Below, in pieces: positions 1 through 8,221 of a stretch of 64,000 bases of DNA. The position numbers and the translations under genes were made by a program. Numbering within the stretch: position 1 is the stretch's first letter; each line of letters begins with the position of its first letter. Origin of the DNA: Castellaniella sp049650445 (lineage in GTDB: Bacteria > Pseudomonadota > Gammaproteobacteria > Burkholderiales > Burkholderiaceae_B); NCBI RefSeq assembly GCF_049650445.1, contig NZ_JBASAD010000022.1, positions 1 to 64,000 on the forward strand, written 5' to 3'. The notes under the pieces were generated by a model. That model did not search any database, was not told where the DNA came from, and saw only the letters and a program-made list of their open reading frames with translations.

Positions 1-188
1 CAGCCCTCCGATCCAACGCCTCATGTTTTCGATCTCCATGGAATCCGCACGAATGGATCACACGATAGCGGGTTTGCCCTTCGCCGAACAGGCGCGGACG
101 TGGCACATGTGTGTCAGGATCTTGCCCTTTTGAGCGCATCGGTTGAAGATGACCCCTCTCCCCCTTTTCCTGGCAGCCCCGATCGTCC

Positions 189-812
189 ATGTACCTACCC
201 GACCATTTCGCCGAAGCCCGGCCCGAGGAATTGACTCGCATCATCCGTGAACACCCGCTGGGCGTACTGATCACACACGACGCCGAGGGCCTGGACGCCA
301 ATCACATTCCATTCGAATTCGACCCAGGCGCCGGCGCACACGGCCTGCTCACGGCGCACGTGGCCCGCGCCAATCCGCTCTGGCAGCGCTGTCCTTCGGG
401 CAGCCCGGTGCTGGTCGTGTTCCGCGGCGCCGAAGGCTACATCTCACCCAACTGGTATCCCAGCAAACACGAGGCGCACCGCCAGGTGCCGACCTGGAAC
501 TACGAGGTGGTGCATGCCCACGGCCTGCTCACCGTGCGCGACGACGAGCGCTTCGTGCGCGGCATGGTCGGGCGGCTGACGCGCCGCCACGAAGCCGGCG
601 AGCCCCGCCCCTGGAAGATGTCGGACTCCACGCCCGCGTTCATCAACGACATGCTGAGCCGGATCGTGGGCATCGAGATCGCCGTCACCTCGCTGGTCGG
701 CAAGCGCAAGCTCAGCCAGAACAAAGAGGCCCGCGACCGCCTGGGGGCCGCCGAGGCGCTGGGCGCGCACGGGCATGCCGAACTGGCGCGGCGCATGCGC
801 GAGGCGGGCTGA
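189..812 (+). CDS. PaiB-like FMN-binding negative transcriptional regulator family protein
   Basis: The 207-residue protein has the length and layout of the PaiB/FMN-binding split-barrel family: an N-terminal MYLPxHF motif, a central block around residues 80-100 with the YISPNWYPSK signature, and a VPTWNY motif shortly after. Members bind flavin through a split barrel; in Bacillus PaiB is linked to negative regulation of sporulation and protease genes, but in proteobacteria the physiological role is poorly known. It is a cytosolic single-gene unit ending about 155 bases before nrdD and has no obvious functional link with it. Family assignment is firm; the regulatory role is only by family analogy. 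Confidence 0.85.
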   Translation: MYLPDHFAEARPEELTRIIREHPLGVLITHDAEGLDANHIPFEFDPGAGAHGLLTAHVARANPLWQRCPSGSPVLVVFRGAEGYISPNWYPSKHEAHRQVPTWNYEVVHAHGLLTVRDDERFVRGMVGRLTRRHEAGEPRPWKMSDSTPAFINDMLSRIVGIEIAVTSLVGKRKLSQNKEARDRLGAAEALGAHGHAELARRMREAG

Positions 813-867
813 AACCGGATTTCCCACACCCGGGCCGGCTCATGAACGGCGCTCCAGCCTCCTGTTC

Positions 868-881
868 TTGACCCCTATCAA
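868..881 (+). promoter_or_regulatory. FNR/Dnr-type box upstream of nrdD
   Basis: The sequence TTGACCCCTATCAA matches the FNR-family consensus TTGAT-N4-ATCAA at nine of ten defined positions. It lies about 90 bases before the nrdD start, where an anaerobic activator could act. A Dnr-like regulator is encoded about 17 kb away in this window. Confidence 0.75.
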
Positions 882-914
882 GGCTATCAAAAAAAGTCGC
901 CTGTTTACTTGATG

Positions 915-961
915 ACACTATATATTGTGTTTACGATTCACAAATACACAATATATAGAGA
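915..961 (+). promoter_or_regulatory. Tandem NrdR boxes in front of nrdD
   Basis: Two 16-bp sites, ACACTATATATTGTGT at 915-930 and ACACAATATATAGAGA at 946-961, match the known NrdR consensus (acaCwAtATaTwGtgt). Their starts are 31 bases apart, three helical turns, as is typical for paired NrdR boxes of ribonucleotide reductase operons. The second box ends 8 bases before the nrdD ATG, so bound NrdR would block initiation when deoxynucleotides are plentiful. Confidence 0.85.
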
Positions 962-969
962 TCACTAGG

Positions 970-2721
970 ATGAATCCCAGCCAGCCTCAGACCTCGGCCG
1001 TCCCGGCCGAGCGCCCCGTCCCGCACGTGGACGTGATTCGCTCCATCGACGAATACCTGCGCCGCCAGGACTGGCGCGTCAACGCCAACGCCAACCAGGG
1101 CTATTCGCTGGGCGGCCTGATCCTGAACACCTCGGGCAAGATGATCGCCAATTACTGGCTCAGCCACGTCTACCCCGAAACCATCGGCCAGGCGCACCGC
1201 CAGGGCGATCTGCACATCCATGACCTGGACATGCTGTCGGGCTACTGCGCCGGCTGGTCGCTGCGCACCCTGCTGACCGAAGGCCTGAACGGCGTGCCCG
1301 GCAAGATCGAATCCGGCCCCCCGCGCCACATGGGCAGCGCCGTGGGCCAGATCGTCAATTTTCTGGGCACGCTGCAAAACGAGTGGGCCGGCGCCCAGGC
1401 CTTCAGTTCCTTCGACACCTACATGGCACCCTTCGTCCGCAAGGACGCCTTGTCCTACGCGGACGTCCGCCAGTGCATCCAGGAACTGATCTTCAACCTG
1501 AACGTGCCCTCGCGCTGGGGCACGCAGACGCCGTTCACCAACCTGACCTTCGACTGGGTCTGCCCGGAAGACCTGCGCGCGCAGATCCCGGTCATCGGCG
1601 GCGAGGAAATGCCCTTTGCCTATGGCGATCTGCAGGCCGAGATGGACATGATCAACCGCGCCTACATCGAGGTCATGATGGCCGGGGACGCGCGCGGCCG
1701 CGCCTTCACCTTTCCCATCCCGACCTACAACATCACGCCCGACTTCGACTGGCACAGCCCCAACGCCGAACGGCTGTTCGAGATGACCGCCAAGTATGGC
1801 CTGCCCTATTTCCAGAATTTCATCAATTCGGAACTGCAGCCGAACATGATCCGCTCCATGTGCTGCCGCCTGCAACTGGACCTGCGCGAACTGCTCAAGC
1901 GCGGCAACGGCCTGTTCGGCTCGGCGGAGCAGACCGGTTCGCTGGGCGTGGTGACGATCAACTGTGCGCGGCTGGGTTATCTGCACGCCGGCGACGAAGC
2001 GGGCTTGTTCGCCCGCCTGGACGAACTGCTGGCATTGGGCCGCGACAGCCTGGAAATCAAGCGCCGCGTCATCCAGCAGCACATGGACGACGGCCTGTTC
2101 CCGTACACGCGCCGCTACCTGGGCACCCTGCGCAACCATTTCTCCACGCTGGGGGTCAACGGCATCAATGAAATGATCCGCAATTTCACCGCGGACGAAC
2201 ACGACCTGACCCACCCCTGGGGCCACGATTTCGCCGTGCGCCTGCTGGACCACGTGCGCGCCCGCATGGTCGAATTCCAGGAAGCCACCGGCCATCTGTA
2301 CAACCTGGAAGCCACCCCGGCCGAAGGCACGACCTACCGCTTCGCCAAGGAAGACCGCGCCCGCTGGCCCGCCATCCTGCAGGCCGGCACGGACGACATG
2401 CCCTACTACACCAACTCGTCCCAGTTGCCGGTCGGCTTCACCGACGACCCCTTCGAGGCCCTGGAGCGCCAGGACGAGCTGCAGCGCAAGTACACCGGCG
2501 GCACCGTGCTGCACCTGTACATGACCGAACCGCTGTCCTCGGCCGACGCCTGCCGCGAACTGGTGCGCCGCACGCTGGGCCGCTTCTCATTGCCCTACAT
2601 CACGGTCACGCCGACGTTTTCCATCTGCCCCAGGCACGGCTACCTGCCGGGCAAGCATGAATTCTGCCCGCAGTGCGACGATGAACTGATCGCCCGCAAA
2701 CAGCGGGCGGTCGCTGCCTAG
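970..2721 (+). CDS. nrdD: Anaerobic ribonucleoside-triphosphate reductase, catalytic subunit lacking its own glycyl-radical tail
   Basis: This 583-residue class III ribonucleotide reductase makes deoxyribonucleotides without oxygen. Typical NrdD segments are visible: NANANQGYSLGG near the start, the HIHDLDMLSGYCAGW region, NLTFDW, and FxFPIPTYNIT. The C-terminus carries a zinc-binding site (CPRHGYLPG...CPQC) and then stops. The RxxGY glycyl-radical motif that normally follows the zinc site is absent and is supplied by the next gene. The ATG at 970 was chosen because an in-frame upstream start at 925 lies inside the NrdR boxes. It probably forms an operon with the radical-domain gene and nrdG. 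Confidence 0.93.
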   Translation: MNPSQPQTSAVPAERPVPHVDVIRSIDEYLRRQDWRVNANANQGYSLGGLILNTSGKMIANYWLSHVYPETIGQAHRQGDLHIHDLDMLSGYCAGWSLRTLLTEGLNGVPGKIESGPPRHMGSAVGQIVNFLGTLQNEWAGAQAFSSFDTYMAPFVRKDALSYADVRQCIQELIFNLNVPSRWGTQTPFTNLTFDWVCPEDLRAQIPVIGGEEMPFAYGDLQAEMDMINRAYIEVMMAGDARGRAFTFPIPTYNITPDFDWHSPNAERLFEMTAKYGLPYFQNFINSELQPNMIRSMCCRLQLDLRELLKRGNGLFGSAEQTGSLGVVTINCARLGYLHAGDEAGLFARLDELLALGRDSLEIKRRVIQQHMDDGLFPYTRRYLGTLRNHFSTLGVNGINEMIRNFTADEHDLTHPWGHDFAVRLLDHVRARMVEFQEATGHLYNLEATPAEGTTYRFAKEDRARWPAILQAGTDDMPYYTNSSQLPVGFTDDPFEALERQDELQRKYTGGTVLHLYMTEPLSSADACRELVRRTLGRFSLPYITVTPTFSICPRHGYLPGKHEFCPQCDDELIARKQRAVAA

Positions 2722-2753
2722 ATTCTTTCACCCACCCTCAACAGGAGCACTCC

Positions 2754-2936
2754 ATGAACCCGACCCCCGTCACCCTGAACGACGCCGAGCGTCAACCCTG
2801 CGAAATCTGGACCCGCGTCATGGGCTATCACCGTCCCATGTCGTCCTTCAATATCGGCAAGAAGGGCGAATTCCACGAACGTCGCTACTTCGTCGAACGG
2901 CGCGCCGGTCAGGCACCCGCCCACTCCGCCGTCTGA
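2754..2936 (+). CDS. nrdD: Separate glycyl-radical domain of anaerobic ribonucleotide reductase
   Basis: A 60-residue polypeptide containing CEIWTRVMGYHRP. The RVMGY stretch is the glycyl-radical signature (RxxGY) normally found at the extreme C-terminus of NrdD; Gly24 would carry the radical installed by NrdG. The sequence after it (SSFNIGKKGEFHERRYF) resembles the usual NrdD tail. Because the 583-residue partner stops just after its zinc site, the two together reconstitute one normal NrdD. It has its own ATG preceded by an AGGAG ribosome site, starts 32 bases after the nrdD stop, and is followed closely by nrdG. This is a split subunit, not a frameshift: the upstream protein ends with a clean stop and a translation start intervenes. 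Confidence 0.88.
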   Translation: MNPTPVTLNDAERQPCEIWTRVMGYHRPMSSFNIGKKGEFHERRYFVERRAGQAPAHSAV

Positions 2937-2940
2937 GACG

Positions 2941-3636
2941 ATGAAAGTCGGCGGGCTGGTGCCCTTCACGGCCACGGACTACCCCGGCCTGCTGGCCGCC
3001 GTCGTCTTCGTGCAGGGCTGTCCCTGGCGCTGCGGCTATTGCCACAACCCGCACCTGCAACCACGCACGACCGACAGCCCGCTGGACTGGAACGATGTCA
3101 TGTCCTTCCTTCGCCGCCGCGTCGGGCTGATCGACGGCGTGGTCTTCAGCGGCGGCGAACCCACCATGGACCCCGGCCTGAGCGGCGCAATCCGCCAGGT
3201 CCGCGCCCTGGGCTATCGCATCGGTCTGCACACCGGCGGCACCCACCCGCGCCGTTTGGCCCAGGTGCTGCCGGACGTCGATTGGGTGGGGTTGGACATC
3301 AAGGCCGGGTTCGACCACTACGAACGGGTCACACAGGTCGCCGGCAGCGGCGTCCCGGCCCGCACCAGCCTGCAGGCCGTACTGGACAGCGGCGTCGATT
3401 TCGAATGCCGCACCACCGCCCATCCCGACCTGATCGATCCAGCCGGCCTGCTGGCGCTGGGCCGCGAACTGGCGAGCCTGGGCGTGCGGCGCTACGCAGT
3501 GCAGGTCTTCCGCCCGCAGGGCTGCGAAGATGCAGCCCTGAACGCGACGGGTCGCGGTCTGGCCGATTACCCCGGCCGCGCGGCCGCCGATACGCTTGCG
3601 GCGTTATTCGATTCGTTCGAACTGCGCCGGGCCTGA
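2941..3636 (+). CDS. nrdG: Anaerobic ribonucleoside-triphosphate reductase activating protein (radical SAM)
   Basis: A 231-residue radical-SAM activase. Cys27, Cys31 and Cys34 (CPWRCGYC) bind the 4Fe-4S cluster and the SGGEP motif near residues 70-75 binds S-adenosylmethionine. It generates the glycyl radical on the reductase, here presumably on Gly24 of the small polypeptide encoded immediately upstream, whose stop is only 4 bases away. The length is greater than that of short E. coli-type NrdG and fits the longer NrdG subgroup common in betaproteobacteria. The operon is probably under FNR and NrdR control. Confidence 0.92.
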   Translation: MKVGGLVPFTATDYPGLLAAVVFVQGCPWRCGYCHNPHLQPRTTDSPLDWNDVMSFLRRRVGLIDGVVFSGGEPTMDPGLSGAIRQVRALGYRIGLHTGGTHPRRLAQVLPDVDWVGLDIKAGFDHYERVTQVAGSGVPARTSLQAVLDSGVDFECRTTAHPDLIDPAGLLALGRELASLGVRRYAVQVFRPQGCEDAALNATGRGLADYPGRAAADTLAALFDSFELRRA

Positions 3637-3695
3637 ATCCAGAAGCCCATCAGCCCCGACGGATCAGGCGGTATCCACGCGAGTCGACGTAGTCT

Positions 3696-5003
3696 TCAGG
3701 TACCGTACATCATCCGGGGCAGGAAGAGGACGATGTCCGGGAAGACGGCAACGAGCGAGACGGCAAGGATCAGCATCAAAAAGAAAGGAAACGCCGCCTT
3801 GGAAATGAACAGAATGTCGCGCCCCGTCATCCCCTGCAAGACAAAAAGGTTCAGACCCACCGGCGGCGTCAACTGTCCCATTTCCACGACCAGCACCAGG
3901 TAGATGCCGAACCAGATTGGATCGATCCCCGAGGCCTGGACCGCCGGAAAGAGCACCGCAGTGGTCAGCACCACGATCGAAATACCGTCCAGAAAACAAC
4001 CCATGGCGATGAAGAACACCGTGAGCGCGGCCAGCAAGGCGAAGTGGCTCATGTTCATGTCGGTGATCCAGCGCGCGATGGCCGTGGGCAAGCCCGAATA
4101 GCCCATGGCGATCGTCAGAAACGCGGACCCTGCCAGGATGAAAGCGATCATGGACGAGGACAGCGTCGCCGAAATCAGGCCTTCCTTGAAGGTCCGCCAA
4201 TTCAAATCGCCAAATAACCAGCTCATCAGCAATGCCAGAACAACCCCGACGGCAGCGGAATCGGTCGGACTGGCCAAGCCCAGGTAGATCGAGCCCACGA
4301 CCCCGACGATCAGCAAGGCCACCGGCAACAGGGTCTGTGACGCCTTGAGCTTTTGCCGGAAGGACAGGGGAGGATCCTTGGGTGGCGTCTTGACCCAGCC
4401 GCTCGCCGACCAGACGGCAACATAAGCCATGAACAAGCCAATGACCAGCAGGCCCGGCAACACCCCGGCGATGAACAGGCGCGCGATGGATTGCTCCGCT
4501 GCGACCCCATACACGATCAGGATGATGGAAGGCGGGATCAGCAGGCCCAGAGTCCCCGAACCGGCGATCGTGCCCAGCACCAGGCTTTCGTCGTAGCCAC
4601 GCGCCTTGAGCTCCGGAACCGCCACTTTGGCCACGGTGGCACAGGTCGCTGCCGAGGACCCGCTCACCGCCGCGAAGATGCCCGAAGCGAGAATGCCGAC
4701 ATGGCCCAGGCCCCCGGGCAGAGAACGCATCCAGGGCGCCAGCCCCGAAAACAGATCCTTGGACATGCGCGAACGGAACAGGATCTCGCCCATCCAGATG
4801 AACAGCGGCAACGCCGCCAGGGACCATTCGGACGACGAACTCCAGAGATTGGTGGCCAGCACATGGGTGAAAGGCGCGCTCGAGAACAGCAGCACGCCGA
4901 CCAGACCGGTGATGAAGAGCGCGACCGACACCCACAGGCCAACCGCCAGGCTGCCGATGAGCGTCGCCACGAGAATGAAGGACATCATGACTTCGGACAT
5001 CAC
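3696..5003 (-). CDS. dctM: TRAP transporter large permease (DctM-like)
   Basis: A 435-residue, strongly hydrophobic protein with about 12 predicted membrane segments and TRAP-L family features (GLLIPPSI, TAVLFPAVQASGIDPIWFGI, VGLNLFVLQG). It would form the main sodium-coupled translocation channel of a tripartite ATP-independent periplasmic transporter. Its start overlaps the small-subunit stop by four bases (ATGA), showing translational coupling. The operon order on the minus strand is binding protein, small permease, large permease. The neighbouring catabolic genes suggest a hydroxy- or dicarboxylic acid substrate; that is inference. Confidence 0.92.
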   Translation of the reverse strand: MMSEVMMSFILVATLIGSLAVGLWVSVALFITGLVGVLLFSSAPFTHVLATNLWSSSSEWSLAALPLFIWMGEILFRSRMSKDLFSGLAPWMRSLPGGLGHVGILASGIFAAVSGSSAATCATVAKVAVPELKARGYDESLVLGTIAGSGTLGLLIPPSIILIVYGVAAEQSIARLFIAGVLPGLLVIGLFMAYVAVWSASGWVKTPPKDPPLSFRQKLKASQTLLPVALLIVGVVGSIYLGLASPTDSAAVGVVLALLMSWLFGDLNWRTFKEGLISATLSSSMIAFILAGSAFLTIAMGYSGLPTAIARWITDMNMSHFALLAALTVFFIAMGCFLDGISIVVLTTAVLFPAVQASGIDPIWFGIYLVLVVEMGQLTPPVGLNLFVLQGMTGRDILFISKAAFPFFLMLILAVSLVAVFPDIVLFLPRMMYGT

Positions 5004-5551
5004 AGGGCCTCTTCGGCGGGGTTTTCGATACGCAAGGATTCGCTGGCCCCAGTGCGCAGGACCTCGATCAGGGTGTCAAGCGCCGCGATCAGGAACACCG
5101 CAGTGCCCAGACACAGGACGGACTGGGGGATCCACAAAGGGATTCTCAGCAGACCCGAGGCGCGGTCGCCCCACATGAAGGACTGAAAAGCCAACTGGCC
5201 GAGGCTGTAGGTGAAGATCAGTCCCGCAACCACACCGACCAGGGCCACGGCGGTCAGCGTGCCGCGCCGCACCCGGGGTGGCAGACGTGATTCGACCAGT
5301 GTCACCCGGATGTGGGCCGCCCTGCGAAAACCCAGCCCCAAAGACAGGAAGGTGGAGAAAGCCAGCGCATACCCCGACAGCAAAGCATACGAGGGGATCA
5401 ACAGGCTATAGCTGCGGCCGAACACCGACATCGCCACATAATCGATCAGGTTGAGCAGGACCTGGCCGAACACGATCACCGTGATGCCCAGAAGAGAAAC
5501 AGCGGCCAGGCCGCCACTGATCCGGTACACAGTATCCAGGAGCTTGCGCAT
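5000..5551 (-). CDS. dctQ: TRAP transporter small permease (DctQ-like)
   Basis: The 183-residue protein has the four hydrophobic segments expected of a TRAP small subunit, including an LGFRRAAHIRVTL loop typical of DctQ. It partners the large permease in the inner membrane. It sits between the binding-protein gene (77-base gap) and dctM (four-base overlap). Confidence 0.88.
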   Translation of the reverse strand: MRKLLDTVYRISGGLAAVSLLGITVIVFGQVLLNLIDYVAMSVFGRSYSLLIPSYALLSGYALAFSTFLSLGLGFRRAAHIRVTLVESRLPPRVRRGTLTAVALVGVVAGLIFTYSLGQLAFQSFMWGDRASGLLRIPLWIPQSVLCLGTAVFLIAALDTLIEVLRTGASESLRIENPAEEAL

Positions 5552-5628
5552 CGCACCGTCCTTTTGTCTTCAAGAGACGAGTGAAGAGAAGTGCCGGCAC
5601 GCTCTCGAGCGCGCCGGTCCGGACCCGC

Positions 5629-6600
5629 TTACTGCGCGCGGTAGGCTTTCAGGATGGTCTCGCCGCGCTCGCCGGCTTCCTTGCTCCATTCGGAGCCCAT
5701 GGCCTTGCCGATCTCCTGAAGGGAAGCATTCAGCGCCTCACTGCCGTTGCCGACGGTGATGCCGTGCTCTTGCAGCACCTTGCGCTGATCGACGTGATCG
5801 GTCGCAGCCATGTCCCAGCCGCGTTTCTCGGCGGTTGCGGCGGATTCCAGCACGGCCTTCTGTGTCGCCGGGTCGAGCGCGTCGAAGACTCGCTGATTGA
5901 CCACGACGATGTTCTTGGGCAGAAAGGCGGCCACATCATAGAAATACTTGAGGTAATCCCAGGCCTTGGTGTTCACCCCTGTCGAGGTTGACGTGAGCAT
6001 GGCGTTCACACGTCCCGTGGTGAAGGCCTGGGCCAGGTCCGGCACCTCGACCTGGGTGGGCACAGCCCCGGCAAGCTGGGCCAGGCGCTCGGTCTGCGGG
6101 CTGTATGCACGAAACTTCAGGCCATGCAGATCCTCGATCTTTTCGACCGGACGATCGGTATAAAGCCCTTGAGGGGGCCATGGGACCGAAAACAGCACTT
6201 TCACATTCTGACGGCCCAGTTCTTCTTCGATTGCAGGCTTGGACACCTGATAGAGCTTGCGGGAGTCTTCGAAGGAGACTGCGACGAAGGGGACGGAATC
6301 CAGCGCAAAGATCGGATTCTCGTTCGCCAGATTCGAAATGATGAACTCACCGATCTGAATCTGCTGAGAGCGCACGGCATTCTTGATTTCCTGATGTTTG
6401 ATCAGCGAACCGGCCGCATGCACCTTGATCTGCAGCTTGCCATCGGTGGCGGCGTTGACGTCCTTGGCGAACTGCAGGATGTTCTGAGTGTGGAAATTCG
6501 ATTCTGGGTATGGCGTGGCCATCTGCCAGGTCTCGGCCTGAGCCGTGACCGCCGACAGTGCGAACGCCATGCCCGCAACGATTGTTGTGCAAAAACGCAT
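5629..6600 (-). CDS. dctP: TRAP transporter periplasmic substrate-binding protein (DctP-like)
   Basis: A 323-residue secreted binding protein with a signal peptide (MRFCTTIVAGMAFALSAVTAQA, cleavage after AQA). The mature part has DctP landmarks such as an ATPYPESNFH start, GLKFRAYSP and VEVPDLAQAFTTGRVNAMLTS. The ATG at 6600 follows a GGAGG ribosome site; an upstream in-frame start would add a spurious leader. It delivers substrate to DctQM and is transcribed divergently from the hydrolase gene across an AT-rich intergenic region that holds a GntR-type operator candidate. The substrate cannot be read from sequence. Confidence 0.9.
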   Translation of the reverse strand: MRFCTTIVAGMAFALSAVTAQAETWQMATPYPESNFHTQNILQFAKDVNAATDGKLQIKVHAAGSLIKHQEIKNAVRSQQIQIGEFIISNLANENPIFALDSVPFVAVSFEDSRKLYQVSKPAIEEELGRQNVKVLFSVPWPPQGLYTDRPVEKIEDLHGLKFRAYSPQTERLAQLAGAVPTQVEVPDLAQAFTTGRVNAMLTSTSTGVNTKAWDYLKYFYDVAAFLPKNIVVVNQRVFDALDPATQKAVLESAATAEKRGWDMAATDHVDQRKVLQEHGITVGNGSEALNASLQEIGKAMGSEWSKEAGERGETILKAYRAQ

Positions 6601-6748
6601 GGATCCCTCCGGAGGTGTTTTGAGCAAGGCCAGGATGATGGCCCATGTTATTAATAATAGTATCGATAAATATTGGCAAGCAAGCATGATACCGAAATTA
6701 CCGGGTAAATACCTACATTCTCTTGTGATTTAATGATAGATCAATTGA

Positions 6749-6759
6749 TTGTCGAACAA
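6749..6759. promoter_or_regulatory. Candidate FadR-subfamily GntR operator
   Basis: TTGTCGAACAA matches the FadR-subfamily consensus TnGTnnnACnA in the 238-base AT-rich region between dctP and the hydrolase gene. The GntR/FCD regulator encoded at 7528 is the obvious candidate to bind here and control both divergent units. The region also carries AT-rich inverted repeats such as ACTATT...AATAGT near 6790-6820. Confidence 0.5.
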
Positions 6760-6838
6760 TTTCATTGTGACGATCCGGACAATGATATAAACTATTGATA
6801 ATTTTATTAATAGTCAAGAAATCTCCAGGAGGATCAGT

Positions 6839-7531
6839 ATGGGCATCCGTCATCACACACTCGTGGAGGGCAACTGCCTGAGTTTCAAGGGTGGCGCCTT
6901 CGGTTTCTCCGCCATCGTCCTGATCGAGGCCGACGGTCACGGCCCCATCCTGTTCGACACCGGCCACCATGCCACGCGCAGGCTGCTGCTCGAAGCACTC
7001 AAGCACCGAGGCCTGCAACCTGCGGACATCCGGACGGTCTTCCTGTCGCACCTGCACTTCGACCACGCCAACAACATCGACCTGTTCCCCGGCGCAACCT
7101 TCTATGCCGGTGCGACCGAATGGGCCTACGCTCACGAACCGGCTCAGGAAGACATCTTCTGCAGTCTGGGCATGAATACCTACCTCGAACGCCAGGATCT
7201 GCGCCTGATCCACGATACAGAAGGCGAACTCGTCCCCGGTCTGCACTACCGCCACGTGCCCGGCCATACGCCCGGCAGCTACCTTCTGCACTACACCCGG
7301 GAAACCGGTGAACGCGTGGTGCTGGCGGGCGACGCCTGCAAGACCTACCGGGAACTGGCCAATCGACACTCGGCCGACGAATACGATCAAGAGCGGCGCG
7401 CCTCCGCCTCTCTGCAATGGATTGCGGACAACGCCGACATCGTCGTGCCGGGCCACTTCCCAGAATTGCGCCGTACCGAGAGTGGATGGGTCTGGGACGA
7501 GCCCTCGCGACTGGAGCTCATCATCCGATGA
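6839..7531 (+). CDS. Metallo-beta-lactamase-fold hydrolase
   Basis: The 230-residue protein carries the metal-binding HLHFDH motif at residues 71-76, a later HVPGHTPGS histidine and an AGDA aspartate, so it should bind two metal ions like lactonases and glyoxalase-II relatives. A GGAGG ribosome site precedes the ATG. It is the first gene of a plus-strand unit with a GntR regulator (four-base overlap) and an LhgO-type oxidase. A role in hydrolysing a lactone or thioester related to the imported acid would fit, but the substrate is unknown. Confidence 0.85.
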   Translation: MGIRHHTLVEGNCLSFKGGAFGFSAIVLIEADGHGPILFDTGHHATRRLLLEALKHRGLQPADIRTVFLSHLHFDHANNIDLFPGATFYAGATEWAYAHEPAQEDIFCSLGMNTYLERQDLRLIHDTEGELVPGLHYRHVPGHTPGSYLLHYTRETGERVVLAGDACKTYRELANRHSADEYDQERRASASLQWIADNADIVVPGHFPELRRTESGWVWDEPSRLELIIR

Positions 7532-8187
7532 ATCCCGACAGCACAATGACGCCCTCCACCGAGCGGATCGTGGAGCAGCTCGAATCCGACATCATTTTCG
7601 GCCGACTGCGCCCCCATCAGGAACTGATCGAAGACGCCTTGATGGCCCGATTCGACGCCAAGCGCCACATGGTGCGCGCCGCCATCCAGGAACTCGTCGC
7701 GCGCCGCATCGTGGTCAAGCCGCGCTCGAAATCGGCCCGCGTCAAGGATTTCACCACCTCCGAGGTCGAGGAAATCTACGCCATGCGCACGCTGTTGCAA
7801 GGCGAAGCGGCCCGCATCATGCCCTTGCCGGCCGATCACGAGGCACTCAACGCACTCAAAGAGGTCCACGTCCGCTACGTGGCCGCGGCGTCTGTGGGGG
7901 CGGACCAGAATCTGATCCACAAGCTCAACGACGAATTCCACACACACCTGTTCGCCTTGTGCCACAACCGGATACTGTGCAAAGCGATCGCCTTCTACAC
8001 CGAGGCATCCAACCCTATCCGTTCCTACGGAATCACAGATGAAAAATGGCTACGGCGCGCCATTGCCGAACATACCGCCATGATCGAAGCGATCGAAAAC
8101 CAGGACCGCAAAGCCCTCGAAACCTTGGTGGTAGAGCACATGGGACCCTCGCGCCAACGCTGGGAAACCATGCGCGCGGGCGCATGA
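7528..8187 (+). CDS. GntR-family regulator (FadR/FCD subfamily)
   Basis: A 219-residue regulator with an N-terminal winged helix (RIVEQLESDIIFGRLRP, then an R-x-x-V-R-x-A-I-Q-E-L recognition segment) and a helical C-terminal FCD ligand domain. The domain holds conserved acidic and histidine residues (NDEFHTHLF, IAEHTAMIEAIE) that bind metal and a carboxylate ligand in relatives. The start overlaps the hydrolase stop by four bases. It probably controls this gene set and the divergent TRAP operon through the operator near 6749. Confidence 0.88.
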   Translation: MNPDSTMTPSTERIVEQLESDIIFGRLRPHQELIEDALMARFDAKRHMVRAAIQELVARRIVVKPRSKSARVKDFTTSEVEEIYAMRTLLQGEAARIMPLPADHEALNALKEVHVRYVAAASVGADQNLIHKLNDEFHTHLFALCHNRILCKAIAFYTEASNPIRSYGITDEKWLRRAIAEHTAMIEAIENQDRKALETLVVEHMGPSRQRWETMRAGA

Positions 8188-8221
8188 ACCGCTCAAGTCT
8201 CTCCCACACCGGAACCCCATC

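Noticed and set aside
1..39. Possible start of a divergent minus-strand gene at the left edge (MEIENMRRWIGGL)
   Set aside because: Only 13 codons are visible, no clear ribosome site is present and no family can be recognised.
931..2514. Long open frame antisense to nrdD
   Set aside because: It is a high-GC shadow frame without domain similarity; nrdD is unambiguous on the other strand.
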